Shown here one piece after another: positions 1 to 6,194 of a stretch of 6,194 nt of DNA. The notes under the pieces are model-generated. The model ran no database searches. It saw only the letters and a program-made list of their open reading frames with translations, and was not told the DNA's origin. Both the position numbers and the translations under genes were made by a program. The DNA lies in contig JAGQVC010000108.1 in the NCBI GenBank assembly GCA_020438185.1, forward strand, positions 1 to 6,194, in the 5' to 3' direction. Each line of letters starts with the position of its first letter. Position 1 is the first letter of the stretch. The stretch is from Bacteroidota bacterium (lineage in GTDB: Bacteria > Bacteroidota > Bacteroidia > M30B66).

Positions 1-1
1 T

Positions 2-358
2 ATTGCGGTTGGTGCAGGAGCCTTGGTTTACGGGTATAATTTTAATCAAAGTCGCTACAGTTTGTTTAAGGAGGAACTAATAAAACGTCAGCAAAATCTT
101 GGTAATCTGGATCCTGATCTGGATCGCTATTCAGACGCAAACCTAAACGAGCTTCAGGACTTTTACAGAAGGAACAGGGATTTAACAGTGGTCGGATTTG
201 CGCTTCTTTACGCATTGAACATCATCGATGCGACAGTTGATGCACATCTTTTTGACTTTAATGTGGATGATGACATCAGCCTCAAGGTACGTCCGGCAGC
301 TGTTTACAGTTTTGCATCACTGCCTGCGGCAGGAATTACATTTCAACTGAGGTTTTGA
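2..358 (+). CDS. DUF5683 domain protein, 3' part (N-terminus outside window)
   Basis: The reading frame is open from the first bases of the window and ends at TGA 356-358, so this is the last ~118 residues of a longer protein. The in-frame TTG at 23 is almost certainly internal, because the codons before it (IAVGAGA) continue the same small-residue membrane segment. I recognise the DUF5683 pattern: a glycine-rich hydrophobic stretch, an aromatic N-F-N-Q-S-R-Y segment, then YSDANLNELQDFYRRNRDL, a second hydrophobic helix, and the hallmark ALNIIDATVDAHLF. The end is a beta-rich tail finishing in QLRF. The family is an uncharacterised Bacteroidota membrane or envelope protein, commonly found near parB, dapB and lepB; its biochemical role is unknown. 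The stop codon shares one base with the dapB start, implying co-transcription and coupled translation. The family call is fairly secure; no function is claimed. Confidence 0.85.
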   Translation: MAVGAGALVYGYNFNQSRYSLFKEELIKRQQNLGNLDPDLDRYSDANLNELQDFYRRNRDLTVVGFALLYALNIIDATVDAHLFDFNVDDDISLKVRPAAVYSFASLPAAGITFQLRF

Positions 359-1089
359 TGAAAGTGGCATTAATCGGATACGGCGTGATGGGCAAGCAGA
401 TTGAAGCTGTTTGTAAAGAAAGAGGTCATGTTGTTTCAGCAATTATAACTAAGGAAAGCAGCGATGAAATGGCTTCGAAACTGAAGCATGCAGATGTAGC
501 CGTTGAATTTACTGAGCCGGATGCCGCAGCCGACAATATACGGGCGTGTTTTAATGCCGGGGTTCCGGTAGTTTGCGGTACAACAGGTTGGTTGCATCAC
601 TATGAAGCAATCAGGCAGGATTGCCTTTCCACCGGAGGTGGACTGCTGTATGCAAGTAATTTCAGCATCGGGGTTAACTTGTTTTTCAGGCTGAACAAGC
701 AACTGGCTGCATTAATAAGCCGGTATCCCGGATATAAGGCTGAACTGGAAGAGATTCATCATACCCGAAAGAAGGATGCACCCAGCGGCACAGCAATTAC
801 TCTGGCCGAAGGTCTGATTGAGGAGCATCCCGGTTACTCTTCCTGGGTTTTGGGCCGAACATCGGCCGAAGGCCAATTGCCTGTTACTGCTTCGCGGGTA
901 GGAGATGTGCCCGGAACACATAGCATTTCATGGAAATCGGAAAACGACTCGATTACAATTACACACGAAGCTTTTAACCGCAAAGGTTTTGCCCTTGGAG
1001 CTGTGATTGCAGCAGAATTTATGAAGGGCAAACGTGGCGTTTATTCAATGACTGACTTATTTAATTCAGATTCTGACTATGGAAATTAA
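358..1089 (+). CDS. dapB: 4-hydroxy-tetrahydrodipicolinate reductase (DapB)
   Basis: DapB is the cytoplasmic NAD(P)H-dependent reductase that converts 4-hydroxy-tetrahydrodipicolinate to tetrahydrodipicolinate in the diaminopimelate/lysine pathway. The 243-residue protein opens with the Rossmann dinucleotide-binding loop ALIGYGVMGKQI. It continues with VVCGTTGW (about residues 72-79) and ASNFSIGVNLFF, then the family signature EIHHTRKKDAPSGTA. Aligned to the E. coli enzyme, the catalytic His is H134 and the substrate-binding Lys is K138. The C-terminal cofactor-domain return GVYSMTDLF is also present. At 243 residues it is shorter than E. coli DapB (273), as is usual for Bacteroidota. I chose ATG 358 over the in-frame TTG at 355 because ATG forms a TGATG overlap with the upstream stop and has GAGG at 349-352 at good spacing. 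The 3' end overlaps the lepB start by 11 bases. No residue needed for catalysis appears to be missing. Confidence 0.97.
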   Translation: MKVALIGYGVMGKQIEAVCKERGHVVSAIITKESSDEMASKLKHADVAVEFTEPDAAADNIRACFNAGVPVVCGTTGWLHHYEAIRQDCLSTGGGLLYASNFSIGVNLFFRLNKQLAALISRYPGYKAELEEIHHTRKKDAPSGTAITLAEGLIEEHPGYSSWVLGRTSAEGQLPVTASRVGDVPGTHSISWKSENDSITITHEAFNRKGFALGAVIAAEFMKGKRGVYSMTDLFNSDSDYGN

Positions 1090-2710
1090 ATGGATTATCA
1101 ATATTATCCTGCTGCTTGCCTTGCATGTTGGTTTGTTCAAGATATTTATCAAAGCAGGCCGTCAGGGCTGGGAAGCACTCATTCCCGGTTACAATATGTT
1201 CATCTGGCTCAAGCTGGTTGACAAGCCCTGGTGGTGGCTGTTTTTGCTGTTAATTCCCGGAGTAAATATCATGATGTATTTGATCATGGTGTTTTTGCTC
1301 ATCCGCAACTTCGAGAAGGAGAATGCTGCTGAACTGGTTGCAGGTGTTGTGTTTTCATTCTTTTATTTGCCATATATCGGTTTTTCAGAAAAAGAGCATT
1401 TCAGAGGAGCCGACTACTGGAAGAAATACGAGAGAACCACAGTTGTGGAATGGAGTGAAGCCATTGTGTTCGCTGTTGTAGTTGCAACTATCGTTCGTAC
1501 ATTCTTTTTTGAAGCTTTTACAATACCTACATCTTCGATGGAAAAGTCGTTGCTGGTGGGAGACTTTCTGTTTGTGAGCAAGGTTAGTTATGGTGCAAAA
1601 ACGCCAAACACACCATTAACGATACCTTTTACGCACCATACGATGCCGTTTACTGAAACGGTGCCTTCGTATTCGGAATGGATTGAGTTACCATATTATC
1701 GTTTGCCAGGCTTTGGTGATGTGAAGAACAATGATATTGTAGTATTCAATTACCCGGATGGAGATACGGTTGCCCTTAAAGCTCAGAATATCAGTTATTA
1801 CAGGTTAGTGCGGATGTTTGGCTGGAAGAAAGTGAACACGCCGACAGCAATAAATCCATTAACCGGGCAGCCATTCGGGGATGTAGTTGCTCGTCCGGTT
1901 GACAAGCGTGATAACTATGTTAAGCGCTGCATCGCGATTCCCGGTGATGAGTTGGAAATTCGTGACCAGCAGGTGTTTGTGAATGGTGTTAAGGCAGACA
2001 ATCCTGAAATGATGCAATTTTCTTATGATGTAGCCTTTAACGTACCTCAAACACCGCAGAAGTTATTTGATAAACTGGATATCACAGATGCCGATCAGTA
2101 CAAGATGGCAAATATGAATATCTGGCGTTTGCACCTGAATTCAGCCAACCGGGATCAACTTAAGACTTCGAATATTGTTGCTGAAATTCAGCCCCGGATG
2201 GATGCCAAAGGGGAGTATGATCCGGATATTTTTCCAAATTCATCGAATTACAAATGGAATAAGGACAACTATGGTCCTTTGAAAATTCCCAGAAAAGGAG
2301 AAACTGTTTCACTTGATACTCAGAATATTCATCTTTATAAGCGAATCATCAATGTTTATGAGAAACATGATTTGCAGGTTGAAGGCGCTGATATAAGTAT
2401 TGATGGTCAGAAAGCGAATTCCTACACCTTTGGTCAGGATTATTATTTTATGATGGGAGATAACCGTCACAATTCAGCTGACTCCAGATACTGGGGATTT
2501 GTTCCTCATGATCATATTGTTGGTAAAGCAGTGTTTATTTGGATGAGCCGCTCAACAAACCGCGGGTTTCCAAACATCCGGACCGAGCGCGTTTTCACAT
2601 TCATCAAAAATAATGGAATCAGTAAGTCCTATTTCCTTGAGATTATGATTCCATTGTTGTTGATTTGGGCAGGATGGAGCAACCGGAAACGGTTTATAGT
2701 GAGGAGGTGA
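1079..2710 (+). CDS. lepB: Signal peptidase I (LepB) with N-terminal DUF5684-like membrane region
   Basis: Type I signal peptidase (peptidase family S26) is an inner-membrane Ser/Lys protease that cleaves Sec signal peptides on the periplasmic face. The 543-residue protein begins with a DUF5684-like membrane module, about residues 4-100: GRQGWEALIPGYNMF, then hydrophobic segments near 51-77 and 86-102. A further helix near 125-145 leads into box B, IPTSSMEKSLLVGDFLFVSK, with nucleophile S153. Box C is near V215-D227 (DIVVFNYPDGD). Box D, YVKRCIAIPGDELEI, holds general base K282. Box E is GDNRHNSADSRYWGFVP at 460-476, where the second Asp of the usual GDNRDNS is His464. A long insertion (about 300-445) separates boxes D and E, and an extra hydrophobic helix plus basic tail (about 518-543) closes the protein. 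The extra modules and the insertion are typical of Bacteroidota LepB and make it much longer than E. coli LepB (324). It is probably translated from the same mRNA as dapB; no clear Shine-Dalgarno precedes ATG 1079. Confidence 0.97.
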   Translation: MEIKWIINIILLLALHVGLFKIFIKAGRQGWEALIPGYNMFIWLKLVDKPWWWLFLLLIPGVNIMMYLIMVFLLIRNFEKENAAELVAGVVFSFFYLPYIGFSEKEHFRGADYWKKYERTTVVEWSEAIVFAVVVATIVRTFFFEAFTIPTSSMEKSLLVGDFLFVSKVSYGAKTPNTPLTIPFTHHTMPFTETVPSYSEWIELPYYRLPGFGDVKNNDIVVFNYPDGDTVALKAQNISYYRLVRMFGWKKVNTPTAINPLTGQPFGDVVARPVDKRDNYVKRCIAIPGDELEIRDQQVFVNGVKADNPEMMQFSYDVAFNVPQTPQKLFDKLDITDADQYKMANMNIWRLHLNSANRDQLKTSNIVAEIQPRMDAKGEYDPDIFPNSSNYKWNKDNYGPLKIPRKGETVSLDTQNIHLYKRIINVYEKHDLQVEGADISIDGQKANSYTFGQDYYFMMGDNRHNSADSRYWGFVPHDHIVGKAVFIWMSRSTNRGFPNIRTERVFTFIKNNGISKSYFLEIMIPLLLIWAGWSNRKRFIVRR

Positions 2711-2799
2711 TTGGATTCCTTGATCAGGTAATTGAACTAGCAGGGTTTGAACAGGGCAGGAACTGGAGGATTCAGCAGATCTGTCGCTTTGAGGGGCGG

Positions 2800-2827
2800 C
2801 CTTTCAAGGGTTTAAACCCTTGAAAGG
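2800..2827. repeat. 28-bp perfect palindrome, copy 1
   Basis: The left arm reads CCTTTCAAGGGTTT and the right arm is its exact reverse complement, centred between 2813 and 2814. As RNA or single-stranded DNA it could form a hairpin with a stem of about 12 bp. The bases G2799 before it and TACA (2828-2831) after it are also identical to copy 2, so the shared unit is 33 bp. It lies 90 bp past the lepB stop and could act as a bidirectional transcript end or 3' stabiliser, but no run of U follows, so it is not a standard intrinsic terminator. Confidence 0.9.
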
Positions 2828-2953
2828 TACAGCACCACGATGTATGCAGTCGTTTCGAGGCGATTATACACGTTTACTGCACAAAGCGGTCAGGCAACGG
2901 AGGTAAAAGCGTATCATGTAAAAGGAAACGGGCCTGACAAATTTGGCTGCGCG

Positions 2954-2981
2954 CCTTTCAAGGGTTTAAACCCTTGAAAGG
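2954..2981. repeat. 28-bp perfect palindrome, copy 2
   Basis: Base-for-base identical to the copy at 2800-2827, with the same flanking G (2953) and TACA (2982-2985). It sits 141 bp upstream of the peptidase start. Perfect conservation of both copies, while the sequence between them has diverged, implies recent spread or selection on the structure. Because each copy is self-complementary, the pair is at once a direct and an inverted repeat. Confidence 0.9.
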
Positions 2982-3046
2982 TACAACCCCCAATCCTCAA
3001 CAGCCCCTCTCAAACGTTTATACACGTCTAAAATTCGCCCCCAATC

Positions 3047-3078
3047 TTTGGCCAAATTCCAACTCCCCATACAACTTG
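3047..3078 (+). promoter_or_regulatory. Weak candidate Bacteroidota-type promoter for the S9 peptidase gene
   Basis: The known Bacteroidota primary-sigma consensus is TTTG near -33 and TAnnTTTG near -7, roughly 19-21 bp apart. Here TTTG at 3047-3050 is followed after 19 bp by TACAACTTG at 3070-3078, which matches the -7 element only with an extra base and one mismatch. A start near 3085 would leave a leader of about 38 nt. The position is right but the match is imperfect, so this is a tentative call. Confidence 0.2.
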
Positions 3079-3122
3079 TCTGTAAAACTCAGAAGGTTTA
3101 GCTTCGCACCTGCTTTTAACTC

Positions 3123-5246
3123 ATGAAAAAAAATATCTTCTTTTTACTCCTCATCAGCAGTGCCCCTTTGGTTCAAGCTCAGGAGCTTCTCTCACTTGAT
3201 GAAGTTTTTACAAATACCAAACTTTACCCACAGTTGCAGGGTGGCATTCAATGGATTCCAAATACAAACACTTATGTGTTTGCGGGTGAGGACCGTGTTT
3301 CCCTCATTCGTACTGATGCGGCTTCCGGAAAAACCGATACCCTGATTAAAGCAAAAGATATTAATTCCGACCTGAAACGTTTGCCGGCACTAAGTTTTAT
3401 AGCCACCGATAAATTTTATTTTTCTGACGAGGCAGGTTTACATTTTTACCGGTTAGATGGCGCGGGTAAAGGGATATATAAAAGTTGGAATCGCGGCGAA
3501 GCCGGGAATGAAGAAATATTTGAGCAATCGGAGAAAGTCGCTTACACCCGCGATAACAACCTTTTTGTTTGGGATAACAACAAGGAAACACAAATTACCA
3601 AAGACGGAGGAAATGGTATCGTTTACGGCGCATCCGTCCACCGCAATGAATTTGGTATTGAAAAAGGTCTGTTCTGGAGCCCTCTGGGAAATAAACTTGC
3701 ATTTTACCGAATGGATGAATCCATGGTGACTGAATATCCGCTGGTCAACATCGATTCTGTTCCGGCTGTCGCAGAGCCTATTCGATACCCAATGGCCGGT
3801 CAGACTTCTCACCACGTTACGCTTGGCATTCTCGACCTTGCTTCTGGTAAAGTAACTTACGCTCAAACCGGAACTCCCGACGATCACTATTTAACCAATA
3901 TTTCATGGACTCCCGACGAATCTGCAATCCTGATTGCTGAGCTAAATCGCGGACAAAATGAGATGAATCTGAATCTATATTCAGCTGCTGACGGGAAGAA
4001 ATTGAGAACTCTTATTACCGAAAAAGATGAGCAGTGGGTTGAACCTGAGCATCCCGCACAATTTATTCCGGGGACGAAAAGTGAATTTCTCTGGCAAAGC
4101 GAAAAGGAAGGCTTCAACCATTTATACCGCTATAATCTGGATGGCAAACAATTGGCTCACCTGAATATTGGTAATGAGGCTGTTACAGATGTGGTTTCGC
4201 TTAGTGCAGATGGGAAATTCGTGTATGTGCTGGCTACATCAAACGATGGCCTGGATAGAATTCCGATGAAAATTTCAATGAGCGGAAAAATGCAGATACT
4301 TGCTTCTGAATCAGGGGTACATAGTATTTTACCTAATTCTGCTTCTTCGTATTTCATCGATCGTTTTAGCAGCTGGAATGTGCCTGGGAAAATTAGCCTG
4401 TTGGATAAAAATGGCAAATTAATCAGAACAATTTCTGAGGCAACGGATCCGATAGCCATGCAGGCTCTACCAAAACCTGAGCTTGTTAAATTAGCAGCTG
4501 GCGATGGAACCATACTGAACGCGAGGCTATTCAAACCGCGCAACATGGAAAGCGGTAAAAAATACCCGGTTGTGATTTATGTATATGGAGGTCCGCACGC
4601 TCAAATGGTTACAAACAGCTGGCTTGGCGGAGGAAATCTTTGGATGAGCTGGATGGCATCGCAAGGTTATGCGGTGTTTACCTTAGACAATCGGGGTTCG
4701 TCAAACCGGGGACTTGAATTCGAACAGGTTATCCACCGTAAGCTCGGTGACAAAGAAATGGAAGACCAGATGCAGGGTGTGGCCTGGCTTAAGAAGCAAT
4801 CATGGGTCAATCCTTCAAGAATTGGTGTACACGGCTGGAGCTTCGGTGGTTTCATGACTTCAACTTTGCTTTGCAAAAATCCGGGCGTTTTTAAGGCAGG
4901 TGTTGCCGGCGGACCGGTTATCGACTGGAGTTTCTATGAGGTTATGTACACCGAAAGGTATATGGATACTCCTCAGGAAAACCCCGATGGATACAAATCA
5001 ACAAGCCTTCTCAACAGCGCTTCAGACCTGAAGGACAGGCTTATGTTAATCCATGGTACGGTTGACGATGTGGTGGTTTGGCAGCATAGCCAGCGTATGG
5101 TTAAAGCCTGCGTTGATGCCGGTGTTTTGATTGATTACATGATTTATCCCGGCCATCCGCACAACGTGCGCGGAAAAGACAGACTGCATTTGTACAAAAC
5201 TATAAGCCGCTATTTGATGGAAAACCTTAAGGAAGAAACGTACTAA
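3123..5246 (+). CDS. Exported S9B (DPP4-like) prolyl oligopeptidase family peptidase
   Basis: This 707-residue protein is complete. It starts with a Sec signal peptide: MKKN, a hydrophobic core of about 10 residues, and a likely signal peptidase I cut after VQA at residue 19. Residues about 35-445 form the DPP4 N-terminal beta-propeller, recognisable from FWSPLGNKLAFYRMDES, WVEPEHPAQFIP and EKEGFNHLYRYNLDG. Residues about 455-705 form the alpha/beta-hydrolase domain. The predicted catalytic triad is S573 (GWSFGGF), D648 (HGTVDD) and H680 (YPGHPHNV), with oxyanion Tyr488 in VYGGP. The spacing (75 and 32 residues) is close to human DPP4 (78 and 32). Proline-pocket tyrosines Y605 and Y609 are kept in YEVMYTERYM. 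The DPP4 double-Glu motif appears as N175-E176, and the position of human Asn710 is V650, so strict dipeptidyl-peptidase specificity is uncertain. Likely role: cleavage of proline-containing peptides in the periplasm or outside the cell. There is no T9SS sorting domain at the C-terminus. Confidence 0.93.
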   Translation: MKKNIFFLLLISSAPLVQAQELLSLDEVFTNTKLYPQLQGGIQWIPNTNTYVFAGEDRVSLIRTDAASGKTDTLIKAKDINSDLKRLPALSFIATDKFYFSDEAGLHFYRLDGAGKGIYKSWNRGEAGNEEIFEQSEKVAYTRDNNLFVWDNNKETQITKDGGNGIVYGASVHRNEFGIEKGLFWSPLGNKLAFYRMDESMVTEYPLVNIDSVPAVAEPIRYPMAGQTSHHVTLGILDLASGKVTYAQTGTPDDHYLTNISWTPDESAILIAELNRGQNEMNLNLYSAADGKKLRTLITEKDEQWVEPEHPAQFIPGTKSEFLWQSEKEGFNHLYRYNLDGKQLAHLNIGNEAVTDVVSLSADGKFVYVLATSNDGLDRIPMKISMSGKMQILASESGVHSILPNSASSYFIDRFSSWNVPGKISLLDKNGKLIRTISEATDPIAMQALPKPELVKLAAGDGTILNARLFKPRNMESGKKYPVVIYVYGGPHAQMVTNSWLGGGNLWMSWMASQGYAVFTLDNRGSSNRGLEFEQVIHRKLGDKEMEDQMQGVAWLKKQSWVNPSRIGVHGWSFGGFMTSTLLCKNPGVFKAGVAGGPVIDWSFYEVMYTERYMDTPQENPDGYKSTSLLNSASDLKDRLMLIHGTVDDVVVWQHSQRMVKACVDAGVLIDYMIYPGHPHNVRGKDRLHLYKTISRYLMENLKEETY

Positions 5247-5280
5247 CGCTTAAAACCTCAGTAAATTTGGGTTCGACAGC

Positions 5281-6194
5281 TTAACGGATGAGGTGCAAGG
5301 TACCCTGAACAGTTTTCTGCGAGCATTGCGTTGTTACCTTAATCCGGTAAACATAAACGCCTTCCTGAACTTCCGCATTCTGGTAACGTCCGTCCCAGCC
5401 ATCTTCTTTATCGGTCCAGCGGTAAAGCTGCTCGCCCCAGCGATTGTAAATACTCGCATCAAGCTCCGGCTCACCAAAGGTGTAAATCCTGAAAACTTCA
5501 TTTACCTGATCGTTACCTGGCGTGAATGCGTTTGGAATGTAAACCGGATCGTTTTGAAAAATCAACATTCTGGCAGTATCCGATTCAATAATATCTCCAC
5601 ATCCTGTCAGAACACAGCGCACCACAAGTTCATTCAGTTCGGTAACAGCTTCAGCCTGCATAACCGGACTCTGCGTTCCGCTGAAGAATCCCTCGTTCTC
5701 TAAATCCTCATAATTACCATCGGGAAGTAATTGTTGCCATTGATACTGAATGCCTTCTCCCTGCGCTATAACCCTAAATTCCACGGCTCCGCCGGAACAT
5801 GCCACCGCATTCAGGGGCGAACCCAGCAAAACAGGAATTCCGTTTAAATACAACAAGACTTCATCCGAAATTACCGGATTGCCGCATGTTCCGCTTACAA
5901 CACATCTGAAAAGCGCATTTTGCAAAGCAGCAGGTATGTTGTTGATTGTCATGGTTTCAGTGTTGATTCCGGAATAAGTCTGGTTCGAAGGCACCGGCAC
6001 CCATCCGTTTCCGGTGTTCATTTCCCAGGTAATGGACACAGCATTTTCGGCTGACATAATGATTGAAGCATCTTCGCCCGGGCAAACAGGTGGCGGAGCC
6101 TGCAAAAGTTCAACTTTAGGCAAAGGAAAAACCTGCAAAACCACCGGATTGCTGCTAACCTCCGAGTTGCAGGCGCTGGCAACCGCCATAAATA
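5281..6194 (-). CDS. T9SS type B sorting domain protein with Ig-like repeats, 3' part
   Basis: The minus-strand frame runs off the right edge. An in-frame ATG exists at 6189-6187, but the frame is open upstream of it and the text there (MAVASACNSEVSSNPV) reads like the end of a preceding Ig-like module, so the true start is outside. Numbering from that Met, two Ig-like modules of about 90-100 residues follow (about 20-112 and 113-210). Each has paired cysteines and a late R-C-V-V-S-G-x-C-G or R-C-V-L-T-G-C-G strand. The last 90 residues (genomic 5284-5553) form a type B (CHU_C/gliding-motility-associated) sorting domain: YIPNAFTP, IYNRWGEQLY at 247-256, GWDG at 264-267, GVYVYRIKV, and ending in LIR. 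This domain directs export through the type IX secretion system and surface delivery. The cargo function is unknown; an adhesin-like or structural surface protein is plausible. It converges on the peptidase gene with a 34-bp gap. Confidence 0.93.
   Translation of the reverse strand, partial: FMAVASACNSEVSSNPVVLQVFPLPKVELLQAPPPVCPGEDASIIMSAENAVSITWEMNTGNGWVPVPSNQTYSGINTETMTINNIPAALQNALFRCVVSGTCGNPVISDEVLLYLNGIPVLLGSPLNAVACSGGAVEFRVIAQGEGIQYQWQQLLPDGNYEDLENEGFFSGTQSPVMQAEAVTELNELVVRCVLTGCGDIIESDTARMLIFQNDPVYIPNAFTPGNDQVNEVFRIYTFGEPELDASIYNRWGEQLYRWTDKEDGWDGRYQNAEVQEGVYVYRIKVTTQCSQKTVQGTLHLIR

Larger units (their letters stand above)
2800..2981. repeat. Composite repeat region, 154-bp period
   Basis: The segment is bounded by two identical perfect palindromes whose starts are 154 bp apart. 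The TTATACACGT motif that follows each copy is also 154 bp apart (2864 and 3018), always 64 bp after the palindrome start. Between the two landmarks the sequences agree only weakly (about 16 of 36 positions by hand alignment). This suggests either an old tandem duplication in which only structured parts were kept, or two insertions of the same small element. It resembles REP/MITE-type non-autonomous repeats. No transposase, RAYT gene or target-site duplication is visible in the window, so mobility is inference. Confidence 0.6.
2711..3122. other. Intergenic region with composite repeats; no supported gene
   Basis: This 412-bp gap separates the lepB operon from the peptidase gene. It contains two copies of a perfect 28-bp palindrome (2800-2827 and 2954-2981). 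Each is followed at the same offset by a CG(A/T)TTATACACGT motif (2861-2873 and 3015-3027). Only short open frames cross it: ATG 2674 to TGA 2823 (49 aa) and ATG 2840 to TGA 2977 (45 aa). Both stop inside a palindrome and end in the same residues, PFKGLNP, because the repeat encodes them. I resemble these to no known family and treat them as repeat-driven open frames or decayed sequence. No tRNA, riboswitch or U-tract terminator was seen. The last ~70 bp must carry the promoter of the downstream peptidase, unless that gene is read from lepB. Confidence 0.7.

Noticed and set aside
2741..2752. CAGGGTTTGAAC resembles the centre of the palindrome and might be a third degenerate copy.
   Set aside because: Only about 10 bases match, the arms are absent, and it is not in the 154-bp register, so chance is enough.
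2800..2827. Standard rho-independent terminator for the lepB operon.
   Set aside because: The hairpin is strong but is followed by TACAGCACC with no T-run on either strand, so it does not meet the usual criteria.
2800..2981. Short CRISPR-like array (two identical repeats with one intervening segment).
   Set aside because: The intervening sequence is 126 bp, far longer than a spacer; there are only two repeats, no cas genes, and the repeats are full palindromes.
3453..3887. Minus-strand open frame of 144 codons inside the peptidase gene, and similar antisense frames at 436-702, 834-1031 and 4157-4546.
   Set aside because: These lie fully antisense to well-supported genes, show no family motifs and have compositions expected of shadow frames.
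5247..5280. Possible shared bidirectional terminator between the convergent peptidase and T9SS genes.
   Set aside because: No inverted repeat of useful length and no T-run is visible in the 34-bp gap.
5293..5703. Plus-strand open frame of 136 codons opposite the T9SS protein.
   Set aside because: The minus-strand frame carries clear Ig-like and sorting-domain motifs; the plus-strand translation has none.

Overview
The window looks like chromosomal DNA from a member of the Bacteroidota (Bacteroidetes), probably Bacteroidales or a related lineage. Four things point there: the run DUF5683 protein - dapB - lepB; the long Bacteroidota-style signal peptidase I with an extra N-terminal membrane module; a secreted S9 (DPP4-like) peptidase; and a type IX secretion (T9SS) type B C-terminal sorting domain. 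These assignments come from protein motifs read by eye; no database search was run.

Layout. Positions 2-2710 hold a tightly packed plus-strand operon: the 3' part of a DUF5683 membrane protein gene, dapB (joined to it by a TGATG stop/start overlap) and lepB (overlapping dapB by 11 bases). Positions 2711-3122 are non-coding or decayed. They carry two identical copies of a 28-bp perfect palindrome exactly 154 bp apart. Each copy is followed at the same offset by a second shared motif, so this is a composite, tandem-like repeat element. Positions 3123-5246 encode a complete exported S9B prolyl-oligopeptidase-family peptidase. After a 34-bp convergent gap, 5281-6194 is the 3' end of a minus-strand gene for a large secreted protein with Ig-like modules and a T9SS type B sorting domain. 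Its N-terminus lies beyond the window.

Function. The first three genes are cell-envelope housekeeping: DapB makes the precursor of diaminopimelate and lysine for peptidoglycan, and LepB releases exported proteins from their signal peptides. The peptidase and the T9SS cargo both carry export signals and would be LepB/Sec clients. Being neighbours does not show that they act together. The most unusual parts are the composite palindromic repeat between lepB and the peptidase gene, and the changed substrate-anchoring residues in the otherwise intact peptidase active site. I found no RNA gene, CRISPR array, transposase or defence system.
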